DNA of 64,000 bases. Source: Whitmania pigra. Taxonomy: Eukaryota > Annelida > Clitellata > Hirudinida > Haemopidae. Under the pieces are notes generated by a model. The model was not told the DNA's origin and made no database searches. It saw only the letters and a list, made by a program, of their open reading frames with translations. The stretch covers positions 124,001 to 188,000 of the forward strand of contig JAJTWR010000475.1 in NCBI GenBank assembly GCA_021613335.1, written 5' to 3'. Position numbers and translations under genes: made by a program. Below, in pieces: positions 26,517 to 34,732 of this stretch (position 1 is its first letter; every line of letters starts with the position of its first letter).

Positions 26517-27431
26517 ATGAACCGTCCCGACTCCTTCTCGCTTCAGCGTCGCAAAACCGGCGGCGGCACCGCCAAGCTCAACCATTGGGGCTTTGCCAAT
26601 GAGACCGACCGCCTAACCGACGTTTTGCTAGGCTCGCCGGCTGCCTTGAAGCATCTGGCCACGAGCTCGCTGTCACGCAAATATTTGCGTGAGGCGCCGT
26701 CGAACATTCAAGTCGCCCAAGCCCAGCACGCCGAGCTGGTTGCCGCCTACCAGCATTTCGGCGTCAACATCCACATGATGCCGGCCGAACCGGAACTGCC
26801 GATGCAAGTCTACACCCGCGACAGTTCGGTGATGACGCCTTACGGCGCGGTGATTACCGCCATGGCGCAATGGTGGCGGCGCGGCGAGAATTACGCCGCG
26901 CTCCGCATGTATGAGCAACTCGGCATTCCGATCTACGATATGGTGACGGCGGGCGCTTTCGAAGGCGGCGACTTCAATGTCGTCGATGAGGGGGCGCTGC
27001 TTTTGGGCTGCGGCGGCGAACGCACCCAGGAGGAAGCCGCCCAGCAGGTGGCCAGCTGGTTCCGCGCCGAGGGGTGGGAAGTGCGTCTGGCCTTTTTCGA
27101 CCCTTATTACGTTCACATCGATCTGATGGTCGTGCCGATCGCCGCCAAGCTCACCGCCGTTTGTCTCGCCTGCACCGAGCCTGCCATTGTCGATTGGCTG
27201 AAAGCCAAGGGGCACGAAATCATCGATGTGCCCTTTGCCGACACGATGACGCTTGGCTGCAATTTCATGTCGCTCGGCGGCGATCGCGTGATTTTGCCCA
27301 AGCATTCGGTCACCCTGGCTGAAAAGCTGAAAGCGCTTGGTTTCGAGGTGGCCGCGATCGATATGTCGGAATATTCCAAGACCGGTGGCGGTATCCATTG
27401 CTCGGCGCAAGCCTTGCGGCGGGTCAAGTGA
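26517..27431 (+). CDS. Arginine deiminase / dimethylargininase-like amidinohydrolase
   Basis: A 304-residue member of the guanidine-group modifying superfamily (COG1834 type). The conserved pieces are TRDSSVMTPYGAVI, the EGGDF acidic pair, HIDLMVVP with the catalytic His, and GGGIHCSAQALRR with the nucleophile Cys295. The family hydrolyses guanidines such as arginine, dimethylarginine or related compounds by a thiouronium intermediate, or transfers amidino groups. The start follows ATGAGGAAA. It is divergent from lysR and next to an arginine-transaminase operon, so a guanidino acid from that route, or arginine itself, is a likely substrate. The exact one is unknown. Confidence 0.88.
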   Translation: MNRPDSFSLQRRKTGGGTAKLNHWGFANETDRLTDVLLGSPAALKHLATSSLSRKYLREAPSNIQVAQAQHAELVAAYQHFGVNIHMMPAEPELPMQVYTRDSSVMTPYGAVITAMAQWWRRGENYAALRMYEQLGIPIYDMVTAGAFEGGDFNVVDEGALLLGCGGERTQEEAAQQVASWFRAEGWEVRLAFFDPYYVHIDLMVVPIAAKLTAVCLACTEPAIVDWLKAKGHEIIDVPFADTMTLGCNFMSLGGDRVILPKHSVTLAEKLKALGFEVAAIDMSEYSKTGGGIHCSAQALRRVK

Positions 27432-27454
27432 GCCTGTTCGCTGAACTGCCGGCC

Positions 27455-27958
27455 TCAGCCCCCGGCAGCGGAAGAGGCCGGCGGAACAGGCAGGCGTTCG
27501 CCGGGTTTGAGCATCGCACTCCGACCGACCGCCATGCCCAATTCGAGACTATGCGCTATCTTCAAGGCCTTCTCGACGAACAGCTCAGCCGCGGCGGGCG
27601 GGCAAAGCTCATGGGCGGTGGCGGCAAACAGGGCGAGCCAGCGATCGAAATGAACGCCGCCGACCGGTAAGCGCAGATGCGCTGGCAAAGGCCGGCCATG
27701 ATAATCGCCGGTCATCAGCGTTACCGAGGCCCAAAAGGCAAACATCTTGCGCAAATGCGCTTCCCAATCGTGAATCTCGGCGGCAAAGATTGGTCCCAGG
27801 ATCGGTTCATCCAGGACGCGGGCATAAAAAGAGCGGACCAGATTTTCGATCATGGCGCGATCGATGCCGGTTGCTTCTTTGACTTGCTGGGTGAGCTTGG
27901 CCCGACGTTCCGCCCCGCCTTCAAGGGCGGAATCGTCAGCATGAGGAAAAGCGGTCAT
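27455..27958 (-). CDS. Group III truncated haemoglobin
   Basis: About 167 residues, start MTAFPHADDSALEGG after a GGAG site. The globin core shows LVRSFYARVLDEPILGPIF, HDWEAHLRKMFAFWASV, YHGRPLPAHLRLPVGGVHFDRW and the distal C-terminal helices. Group III globins bind O2 or NO and are linked to nitrosative stress. The gene converges with the deiminase gene (23-bp gap). A start 24 bases upstream is possible but would lie in the operator-like sequence at 27974-27996. Confidence 0.88.
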   Translation of the reverse strand: MTAFPHADDSALEGGAERRAKLTQQVKEATGIDRAMIENLVRSFYARVLDEPILGPIFAAEIHDWEAHLRKMFAFWASVTLMTGDYHGRPLPAHLRLPVGGVHFDRWLALFAATAHELCPPAAAELFVEKALKIAHSLELGMAVGRSAMLKPGERLPVPPASSAAGG

Positions 27959-27973
27959 GGCCAGACTCCGTAT

Positions 27974-27996
27974 AAGGTTCATATGAAATATATCTT
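27974..27996 (-). promoter_or_regulatory. NsrR-like operator upstream of the truncated haemoglobin
   Basis: On the minus strand the sequence is AAGATATATTT, one base, ATATGAACCTT. Against the NsrR consensus arms AAGATGCATTT and AAATGCATCTT, spaced by one base, it matches 9 of 11 and 8 of 11 positions. It lies 16-38 bases before the start of a gene whose family is often NO-induced. The match is by eye and the regulator gene is not in the window. Confidence 0.45.
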
Positions 27997-28047
27997 TATA
28001 TCATGCCACAGAACGGCAAAAGTCCATTCTTGCATGGGAGGATGGCT

Positions 28048-28113
28048 ATGAGCTGTATCTTTTGCCGCATTGTAGCCAAAGAACTGCCGCGCCACCTCAT
28101 AGCCACCTCATAG
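28048..28113 (+). pseudogene. HIT-family protein stub (21 codons)
   Basis: MSCIFCRIVAKELPRHL follows a GGGAGGA site and is the exact N-terminal signature of HIT nucleotide hydrolases (CIFCxIVxxExP). The reading stops after 21 residues inside an 11-bp tandem repeat, and no further HIT sequence follows. The rest of the gene, including the HxHxH site, has been lost. The preserved start and ribosome-binding site indicate recent loss. Confidence 0.65.
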
Positions 28114-28123
28114 CCACCTCATA
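28091..28123. repeat. 11-bp tandem repeat, three copies
   Basis: GCCACCTCATA is repeated three times without change (28091-28101, 28102-28112, 28113-28123). It marks the point where the HIT gene stub ends and puts TAG stops in its frame. Confidence 0.85.
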
Positions 28124-28171
28124 GATTGTCGAACCTTTACGCGCCAGTCTGGCGGCAAGCGCGTTTGACCT

Positions 28172-28405
28172 TTACGATCCAGCCTGATCGGGGAACTCTT
28201 TCGGACACAAACGAAAGGATGAGCGGCGAGCCTGCGCTCGCGCCTCCTTCACCGCTCGTCCAACGGTTGTGGGACCAAGCAACTCAGCGGCATCGTACAG
28301 AAGGTTGGCGGCTTCAATTCCCGCCTGTTGGTCATCGAGCATCGTGATGTTTCTCGCAATCGATGTAACAAGACGCTCATATAACGTATTGTTGCGTGTT
28401 AGCAT
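28172..28405 (-). CDS. Small hypothetical protein (77 aa)
   Basis: An unrecognised protein starting MLTRNNTLYERLVTSIARN, 8 bases after GGTGGAG. It is hydrophilic and probably helical (LLYDAAELLGPTTVGRAVKE), with an arginine-rich C-terminal third. No motif, signal peptide or membrane segment was seen. It lies alone between the HIT stub and yejF, in AT-richer DNA. The good ribosome-binding site favours a real gene; there is no evidence for its function. Confidence 0.4.
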   Translation of the reverse strand: MLTRNNTLYERLVTSIARNITMLDDQQAGIEAANLLYDAAELLGPTTVGRAVKEARAQARRSSFRLCPKEFPDQAGS

Positions 28406-28463
28406 TATCATGCTCCACCCTAATAAGAAGAGTAGTATAAGCATAATATTATTTTTAAGGGAA

Positions 28464-30104
28464 TTAAGATCGCTGAGTACGCGGTAAAATTTTGCCGCCA
28501 TCGGCGGTCAGATCGAAAGCCGCCCGGATCAGCGCCTGGGTATAAGCCTGTTGCGGGTTTGCAAACAGAGCCTCGGTGTCATTGATTTCGACCATTCGAC
28601 CGGCGCGCATCACCAGCGCCCGGTGGCTGATCGCGCGCACGACCGCCAAATCGTGGCTGATGAACAGATAGGCCAATCGGTAGCGCGCTTGCAAATCGCG
28701 CAGCAGATCGAGGATCTGCGCTTGCACCGAACGGTCGAGGGCGGAGGTTGGTTCATCCAGCACGATCAATGCCGGTCTCAGCGCCAGTGCGCGGGCAATG
28801 GCGATGCGCTGGCGCTGTCCGCCGCTGAATTCATGGGGAAAACGGTGACGCACTTCGGCGGACAGCCCGACCGCGTGTAAAGCCTGGACGATTTGACGCT
28901 CGCGATCGGCGGCATCGGCGGCCAGGCGATGAATGTCCAGCCCCTCGCCGACGATTGCCTCGACCGACAGGCGCGGCGACAGAGCGCCGAACGGATCTTG
29001 AAATACGATCTGAGCCTGACGGCGCAACGAGCGCAAGCCAGCCCGGCTCAACCCTTGCAGCGGCTGCCCAAGCAGCGCGATCCGCCCTTGCGCCGGAATC
29101 AGGCGTAACAGCGCATAGCCGAGCGTGGTTTTACCCGAGCCGCTTTCGCCAACGATGCCTAAAGTCTCTCCGGCGCGAACCGTCAGATCAATGCCATCGA
29201 CCGCCTTGATGCGATCCGTTGCCCTGTGCAGTATGCCGCGCCGCAGGGGGAACCACACCTTGACCCCTTGGGCTTGGGTGACGATCGCGGCATCGGCGTC
29301 AATGGCGGCCGGCCGGCCGGCGGGTTCAGCGGCGATCAGATTCCGGGTATAGGGATGTTCCGCCGCCGACAGGATGCGACCGGTTGGGCCGGCTTCCACT
29401 ACTTGCCCTTGCGCCATGACCGCCACCCGACCGGCGAGCCTGGCAACAACGGCGAAATTATGGGTGATCAGCAGCAGCGCCATGCCCAGGCGTTGTTGCA
29501 AACCGGCCAAAAGATCCAGAATCTGCGCCTGAACGGTAACGTCCAGCGCCGTGGTGGGTTCGTCGGCGATCAACAGATCGGGTTCGTTGGCCAGCGCCAT
29601 GGCGATCATTACCCGCTGGCGCTGACCGCCGGATAATTCATGCGGATAAGCCGCCAGACGGTCGCGCGGGCGGTCTATTCCCACCAAATCGAGCAAGTCC
29701 AGGCAACGGTCGCGCGCGGCAGTTTTGCTGAAACCGCGATGCAGCATCAACCCCTCGCCGATCTGCCGTTCGACCTTGTGCAGCGGGTTGAGCGCCGTCA
29801 TCGGTTCTTGGAAGATCATGCCGACGCGATTGCCGCGTACGGCGCGCAGGGTTGGTTCGCTAGCGCCAACCAGCTCTTTCCCGTGCAAGCGGATGCTGCC
29901 GCTTGGGTGGCTGGCAATCGGATAGGGCAGCAATTGCAGAATCGACAAGGCGGTAACCGACTTGCCCGAGCCGCTTTCGCCAACCAGCGCCAGGGTTTCG
30001 CCCTTGGCGAGGGTGAAGGATACGGCCCGCGCGGCATCGATGACAGCGCCGCTGCGAGCGGCAAAGCGCACCGACAGATCGCGAACCTCGAGCAACGCCG
30101 TCAT
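28464..30104 (-). CDS. yejF: Peptide ABC transporter ATPase with two nucleotide-binding domains
   Basis: A 546-residue ATPase with two fused ABC cassettes. First: [40 protein letters not shown]. Second: [40 protein letters not shown]. The start [14 protein letters not shown] overlaps the yejE stop (ATGA); an open extension upstream is a shadow of yejE. It drives the YejABEF oligopeptide importer, which in enterobacteria takes up microcin C and antimicrobial peptides. Confidence 0.93.
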   Translation of the reverse strand: MTALLEVRDLSVRFAARSGAVIDAARAVSFTLAKGETLALVGESGSGKSVTALSILQLLPYPIASHPSGSIRLHGKELVGASEPTLRAVRGNRVGMIFQEPMTALNPLHKVERQIGEGLMLHRGFSKTAARDRCLDLLDLVGIDRPRDRLAAYPHELSGGQRQRVMIAMALANEPDLLIADEPTTALDVTVQAQILDLLAGLQQRLGMALLLITHNFAVVARLAGRVAVMAQGQVVEAGPTGRILSAAEHPYTRNLIAAEPAGRPAAIDADAAIVTQAQGVKVWFPLRRGILHRATDRIKAVDGIDLTVRAGETLGIVGESGSGKTTLGYALLRLIPAQGRIALLGQPLQGLSRAGLRSLRRQAQIVFQDPFGALSPRLSVEAIVGEGLDIHRLAADAADRERQIVQALHAVGLSAEVRHRFPHEFSGGQRQRIAIARALALRPALIVLDEPTSALDRSVQAQILDLLRDLQARYRLAYLFISHDLAVVRAISHRALVMRAGRMVEINDTEALFANPQQAYTQALIRAAFDLTADGGKILPRTQRS

Positions 30105-31162
30105 GACGCCGCCTTGCGCGGGTCGAGCGCGTCGCGGGCGGCTTCGCCGATGAAAATCAGCAAGCTCAGCATGATGCCCAAGACGGCAAAAGCCGTCAGC
30201 CCCAGCCAGGGCGCTTGCAGATTGTTTTTGCCCTGCGCCAGCATTTCCCCGAGCGAGGCGGACCCCGCTGGCAGGCCAAAACCCAGAAAATCCAGCGAGG
30301 TCAGGGCAGTGATCGAAGCATTGAGGGCGAAAGGCCAAAAGGTCAGGATGGCGACCATGGCATTGGGCAGAATGTGGCGGCGGACGATGGTGACATGTCC
30401 GGCGCCAAGTGCCCGGGCAGCGCGGACATAATCGAAATTGCGCACGCGCAAGAACTCCGCCCGGACCACGCCCACCAGCGACATCCAGGAAAACAGCAGC
30501 ATCAGCCCCAGCAGCCACCAGAAATTCGGCTCGACGATGCTGGCCAGAATGATCAGCAGATACAAGACCGGCATACCGGACCAGATTTCCATGAAACGCT
30601 GACACAACAGATCGACGATCCCGCCGAAATATCCTTGCACGGCGCCGGCCGCCACGCCAATGGCTGAGCTGAGCAGGGTCAGCGCCAAACCGAACAGAAC
30701 CGAGATGCGAAAACCGTAAATCAAGCGCGCGAGCACGTCGCGTCCCTGGTCGTCGGTGCCAAGCGGGTTGCGCCAGCTTGGCGGCGACGGGGCCGGGACC
30801 GGCAGATCCTTGATATGAGTGCGGTAATCGAAGGGCAGGAGCGGCCAGAGCAACCAGCCCTTTTCGGCGATCAAGCCCTGAACGACCGGGTCGCGATACT
30901 CGGCTTCGGTGGGAAAATCGCCGCCGAAGACGGTTTCAGGGTAAACCGCCAAGGCTGGCAGATAGAAACGGCCATCGTAGCGCACCAGCAAGGGCCGGTC
31001 ATTGGCGATCAACTCGGCGCCAAGCGACAGCGCGAACAGCAGCAAAAAAATCCACAACGACCAAAACCCCCGGCGATTGGCGCAAAAAAGCCGCCAACGC
31101 CGCCGGGTCATAGGCGACAGCGACCGCAAGGAAGGCTCAATGGTCGCGACGGCCAAAATCAA
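30101..31162 (-). CDS. yejE: Peptide ABC transporter permease YejE
   Basis: A permease of up to 353 residues. The first membrane segment follows the family sequence LSPMTRRRWRLFCANRRGF; then come a large periplasmic loop with NDRPLLVRYDGRFYLP and about five further segments, with LGTDDQGRDVLARLIYGFRIS ahead of the core. The start is unclear: a TTG at 31162 overlaps yejB by 26 bases and keeps the conserved LSP sequence, and an ATG at 31111 gives a shorter form. It is in the seven-gene run from cytochrome c to yejF. Confidence 0.9.
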   Translation of the reverse strand: MILAVATIEPSLRSLSPMTRRRWRLFCANRRGFWSLWIFLLLFALSLGAELIANDRPLLVRYDGRFYLPALAVYPETVFGGDFPTEAEYRDPVVQGLIAEKGWLLWPLLPFDYRTHIKDLPVPAPSPPSWRNPLGTDDQGRDVLARLIYGFRISVLFGLALTLLSSAIGVAAGAVQGYFGGIVDLLCQRFMEIWSGMPVLYLLIILASIVEPNFWWLLGLMLLFSWMSLVGVVRAEFLRVRNFDYVRAARALGAGHVTIVRRHILPNAMVAILTFWPFALNASITALTSLDFLGFGLPAGSASLGEMLAQGKNNLQAPWLGLTAFAVLGIMLSLLIFIGEAARDALDPRKAAS

Positions 31163-32240
31163 TCCTCGGATCGATGACGATATACATGAGATCGCCGACG
31201 AGATTCAAAATCAAGCCCAGCAGGGTGAAGCAATAGAGCGTGCCGAACATGACCGGATAATCGCGGTTGATGGCGGCCTCGAACCCCAGCAACCCCAGCC
31301 CGTCGAGCGAAAAGATGACCTCGATCAGCACCGAGCCGGTGAATAAAATGCCAATGAAGGCGGCGGGAAACCCCGCAGCCACCAGCAGCATGGCGTTGCG
31401 GAAGATATGACCGTAAAGCACGCGCGCCGGCGTCAGCCCCTTGGCGCGGGCGGTGATGACATATTGTTTGCCGATCTCTTCCAGGAAGGAGTTTTTGGTC
31501 AGCATGGTAAGACCGGCAAAACCGCCGATGACCAGCGCCGTCACCGGCAGCGCCATGTGCCACAGATAATCCAGGATGCGCGCTGTCCAGGAGAGTTGCG
31601 ACCAATCGTCCGAGGTCAAGCCGCGCAAGGGAAACCAGGTGAGAAAGGAGCCGCCGGCGAACAGCGCCACCAGCAGCACGGCGAACAGAAACCCGGGAAT
31701 GGCATAGCCGACGATGACGGCGGCGCTCGTCCACAGATCGAAGGGCGAGCCATCGCGCCGGGCTTTGGCGATGCCCAGCGGAATCGACAAACCATAGGTC
31801 AACAGCAAGCTCCACAGGCCAAGCGAGATCGAGACCGGCATCTTGTCCAGGACCAGATCGATGACCTGACGGTCGCGAAAGAAGCTCTTGCCGAAATCGA
31901 AGGCCAAATAGCCGCGCATCATGTGCAAAAAACGCGCAAGCGGCGGTTTGTCGAAGCCATATAAGGCGGCGATCTCGGCAATCAGCTCCGGCGGCAGGCT
32001 GCGAGCGCTCCGGCTTCGTTCGCTCTCGCCGAGGGCAGGGGCGGGGGCATTGCCGCCGGCTCTGTCGGCGCTGCCGCCGCCGATGCGCGCGGTGGCATCG
32101 GTATTGGCGCTGCGCAAGGCGGCGACGGTGCGCTCGACCGGCCCGCCCGGCGCCGCCTGGACGATAAGAAAATTCAGCGCCATGATGCCAAGCAGGGTTG
32201 GAACGATCAGCAACAAACGCCGCAGAATATAGCCGGTCAC
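31137..32240 (-). CDS. yejB: Peptide ABC transporter permease YejB
   Basis: A 367-residue permease starting MTGYILRRLLLIVPTLLGIM, with six hydrophobic segments and the ELIAEIAALYGFDKPP region conserved in YejB. It carries an insert rich in Ser, Arg and Gly (about residues 45-75) that is longer than usual. The ATG overlaps the yejA stop. It pairs with YejE to form the channel. Confidence 0.92.
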   Translation of the reverse strand: MTGYILRRLLLIVPTLLGIMALNFLIVQAAPGGPVERTVAALRSANTDATARIGGGSADRAGGNAPAPALGESERSRSARSLPPELIAEIAALYGFDKPPLARFLHMMRGYLAFDFGKSFFRDRQVIDLVLDKMPVSISLGLWSLLLTYGLSIPLGIAKARRDGSPFDLWTSAAVIVGYAIPGFLFAVLLVALFAGGSFLTWFPLRGLTSDDWSQLSWTARILDYLWHMALPVTALVIGGFAGLTMLTKNSFLEEIGKQYVITARAKGLTPARVLYGHIFRNAMLLVAAGFPAAFIGILFTGSVLIEVIFSLDGLGLLGFEAAINRDYPVMFGTLYCFTLLGLILNLVGDLMYIVIDPRIDFGRRDH

Positions 32241-34072
32241 CGGGCGGCGCGCCGTTGGTTCAGCGCCGCCTGTTTAACCGGGTCGACCCACCAGCTTTCC
32301 AGCCCCAGAGCATAAGCCGGCGCGATCTCGGGCTGTGCGAACATATCCCAATAGGCCAGACGGTAAATACCCGAATAGAAGTGCGGAACGACATAATGAT
32401 TCCATAACAAAACACGGTCGAGGGCGCGCGCCGCCGCCACCAGCGCCTTGCGGTCCGGCGCGGCGATCAGTTTTTCGATCAGAGCGTCGATAGCCGGATT
32501 GCGAATGCCGATGAAATTGTGCCCGCCCGGCTCGTCAACCGACGCCGACCCCCAATAGTCGCGTTGTTCGTTACCGGGGGTGAGCGATTGCGGTATATTG
32601 CCGAGGATCATATCGTAATCGTAATTCTGTATCCGCTGCTGATATTGCGCGGCATCGACCGTCCGCACCCTGGCGGCGACGCCCAGGCGCTTGAGATTCT
32701 CGATCCACGGCAAAGTCACTCGCTCCAGGCGCGGATCGTCGAGCAAAATTTCAAAGCTCAATTCCAGGCCGCTGGCGGGATCGATGGCCTTGCCCTGCTT
32801 GATCTGCCAGCCGGCGGCGGTCAACAGATTCAACCCTGCGCGCAGATTGTCGCGCAAACTGCCGGGCGGGTCCGTCACCGGGGCGGTGAAGGGTTTGGTG
32901 AACGCTTCCTCCGGGATCTGGTCGCGCAAAGGGGTCAACAGCGCGCGCTCGGCGTCGTCTGGCAGACCGCGCGCCGCCAGTTCGGAATTTTCAAAAAAAG
33001 AATGCAGCCGCTTGTACTGACCGAAAAACAAGGTGCGGTTCAACCATTCGAAATCGAACGCCATGCCAAGCGCCTCGCGCACCCGCCGGTCGGCAAAGAT
33101 CGGTTTGCGGAGGTTGAAATAAAATCCCTGCATACCGGCCGGCAGCCCGTTCGCTCGCTCCAGCCGTTTGATCAGGCCGTTGCGCACTGCCGGCACATCG
33201 TAGCCGGTGGCCCAGCTCTTGGCCGTCGCTTCCTGACGGATATCGATCTCGCCAGCTTTGAAGGCTTCCAGCGTGATCTCGAAATCGCGATAATAATCGT
33301 AACGGATGACGGCGAAATTATGCTGCCCGCGCCTGACCGGCAGATCCCTGGCCCAGTAATCGGAGTCCAGGCGATATTCGATCGACCGTCCGGCGTCAAC
33401 CGCGGCCACCCGGTAAGGACCGCTGCCAACCGGCGGCTCCAAGGTGGTTTGATCGAAGGGAACGGTGGCGTAATAGCGCCGCGACAGCACCGGCAATTGC
33501 CCAACGATCCCCGCAAGCTCGCGATTGTTGCCGTCCTTGAAATGAAAGCGCACCAAATGCGTATCGAGAACTTCGGCTTTGATCACATCGGCGTAATAGA
33601 GGCGATATTGCAGATGTCCTTTGCTTTTCAGCGTCTCAAAGGTGAAAACCACATCCTCAGCCGTCACCGGGCTGCCATCGTGAAAGCGCGCCGCCGGTCG
33701 CAATTTGACTGTGACCGACGCCTTATCCTCGGCTATCTGTATGCTTTCGGCGATCAATCCATATGAAGTTGAAATTTCGTCAGCCGATTTAACCGTCAAA
33801 GTGTCGAACAAAGCGCTCAGCCCGATCGCTGCCGTTCCCTTCAGAATATAGGGGTTGAGCGAATCGAACGTGCCGGTGGCGGCCAAACGCACCGTTCCGC
33901 CCTTCAATGCGTGCGGGTTGACATAATCGAAATGGGTGAAATCGGGGGGGGGGGGGTATTTCGCTTCGCCATACAGGGCGATGGCGTGGCGAAAAGGAGG
34001 CTCGGCTTGGAGCGGAAAAGACGCCGCCAGAAAAAGCGTCGACAGCGCCAGGGTCTGGATGAGAGATGTCAC
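32237..34072 (-). CDS. yejA: Peptide-binding periplasmic protein YejA
   Basis: A 611-residue family 5 solute-binding protein with a signal peptide (about residues 1-23, ending FPLQA). HFDYVNPHALKGGTVRLAA and SLNPYILKGTAAIGLS are typical of YejA. Near residue 40 the line KYPPPPDFTHF is encoded with a run of 13 C, in frame. Other members have a shorter proline stretch, so the run is a likely slippage hot-spot. It is the fourth of seven genes from the cytochrome gene and follows tetR by 15 bp. Confidence 0.93.
   Translation of the reverse strand: MTSLIQTLALSTLFLAASFPLQAEPPFRHAIALYGEAKYPPPPDFTHFDYVNPHALKGGTVRLAATGTFDSLNPYILKGTAAIGLSALFDTLTVKSADEISTSYGLIAESIQIAEDKASVTVKLRPAARFHDGSPVTAEDVVFTFETLKSKGHLQYRLYYADVIKAEVLDTHLVRFHFKDGNNRELAGIVGQLPVLSRRYYATVPFDQTTLEPPVGSGPYRVAAVDAGRSIEYRLDSDYWARDLPVRRGQHNFAVIRYDYYRDFEITLEAFKAGEIDIRQEATAKSWATGYDVPAVRNGLIKRLERANGLPAGMQGFYFNLRKPIFADRRVREALGMAFDFEWLNRTLFFGQYKRLHSFFENSELAARGLPDDAERALLTPLRDQIPEEAFTKPFTAPVTDPPGSLRDNLRAGLNLLTAAGWQIKQGKAIDPASGLELSFEILLDDPRLERVTLPWIENLKRLGVAARVRTVDAAQYQQRIQNYDYDMILGNIPQSLTPGNEQRDYWGSASVDEPGGHNFIGIRNPAIDALIEKLIAAPDRKALVAAARALDRVLLWNHYVVPHFYSGIYRLAYWDMFAQPEIAPAYALGLESWWVDPVKQAALNQRRAAR
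33944..33956. repeat. 13-base G homopolymer (C13 on the coding strand) in yejA
   Basis: Thirteen G in a row on the plus strand, within the first 45 codons of yejA. A change of one base would truncate the protein just after its signal peptide. Confidence 0.9.
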
Positions 34073-34087
34073 CGACCGGTCCTCCTG

Positions 34088-34732
34088 TCAGTCATTCGAG
34101 GTCAAGCCAGCCAAGGCGGTCGACAGAAACCGGTCGATCGTCGCATCCTCCGGCGTATTCAGGTGGTTTTTGTATCCGATGAGCATGGCGGTGATGCCAT
34201 GCGTCATACCCCACAGCATTTCGGCGATGGCGGTGGCATTGCCCGGACGCATCGTGCCGGCTTCGATACAGGCGGTAACGCTATCGCGCAAGATGGCAAA
34301 ACACTGTTCTCCTAGCGGTGGGTCTCCTGACGGTGGGTCTCCTGACGATGGGGCGTCGCCAGCGGCGCTACAAGCCTTATCGGGGCCAGGGTTTCCAGCC
34401 AACAGCATGAAAGCGAAGCGGTAATGATCGGGATGCGCCAGACCGAAGCGGATATAGGCTTCCATCCCCCGTCGCAGCCGGTCCAGCGTCGGGCCGGGGA
34501 TGGTTTGTTCGCGCTTCAGCCGTTCCAGCAGGATGGCGAAGGTTTCTTGCATCAACCGGTTGAACAGCTCTTCCTTGTTGCGAAAATACAGGTAAAGCGC
34601 GGTCGGCGTGATGCGCAAGCGGCTGGCGATCCGCCGCATGGATGTGGCCTGATAGCCTTCCTCCAGCAATAACGCGCGCGCTGCGGCCAAAATCTCTCTC
34701 CGGCGCGCATCGGCCGACGTCGCGCTGCTTAT
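34088..34732 (-). CDS. TetR-family regulator, apparent AUA start
   Basis: About 214 residues. The N-terminal helix-turn-helix reads ADARRREILAAARALLLEEG, YQATSMRRIASRLRITPTAL and YLYFRNKEELF, then the ligand domain. No ATG, GTG or TTG precedes the conserved first helix. The codon at 34732-34730 is ATA, 6 bases after GGAGG and overlapping the hisN stop as ATAA. An ATGA overlap, common in this genome, would have this form after a G to A change. The first standard start (TTG at 34690) would remove part of helix 1. It contains a 15-bp in-frame triplicate (34308-34352). It lies next to yejA and may control the importer. Confidence 0.82.
   Translation of the reverse strand: MSSATSADARRREILAAARALLLEEGYQATSMRRIASRLRITPTALYLYFRNKEELFNRLMQETFAILLERLKREQTIPGPTLDRLRRGMEAYIRFGLAHPDHYRFAFMLLAGNPGPDKACSAAGDAPSSGDPPSGDPPLGEQCFAILRDSVTACIEAGTMRPGNATAIAEMLWGMTHGITAMLIGYKNHLNTPEDATIDRFLSTALAGLTSND
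34308..34352. repeat. 15-bp tandem triplicate inside tetR
   Basis: Three copies of TCTCCTGACGGTGGG (two with small changes), in frame, giving a repeated Ser-Gly-Asp-Pro-Pro-like insert within the ligand domain. It keeps the frame. Confidence 0.85.

Noticed and set aside
28091..28123. The 11-bp triplicate as a CRISPR array
   Set aside because: The copies are adjacent with no spacers and are too short.
30105..30605. N-terminal extension of YejF
   Set aside because: The text is unlike any ABC protein, is the shadow of yejE in another frame, and the ATGA start at 30104 gives a normal length.
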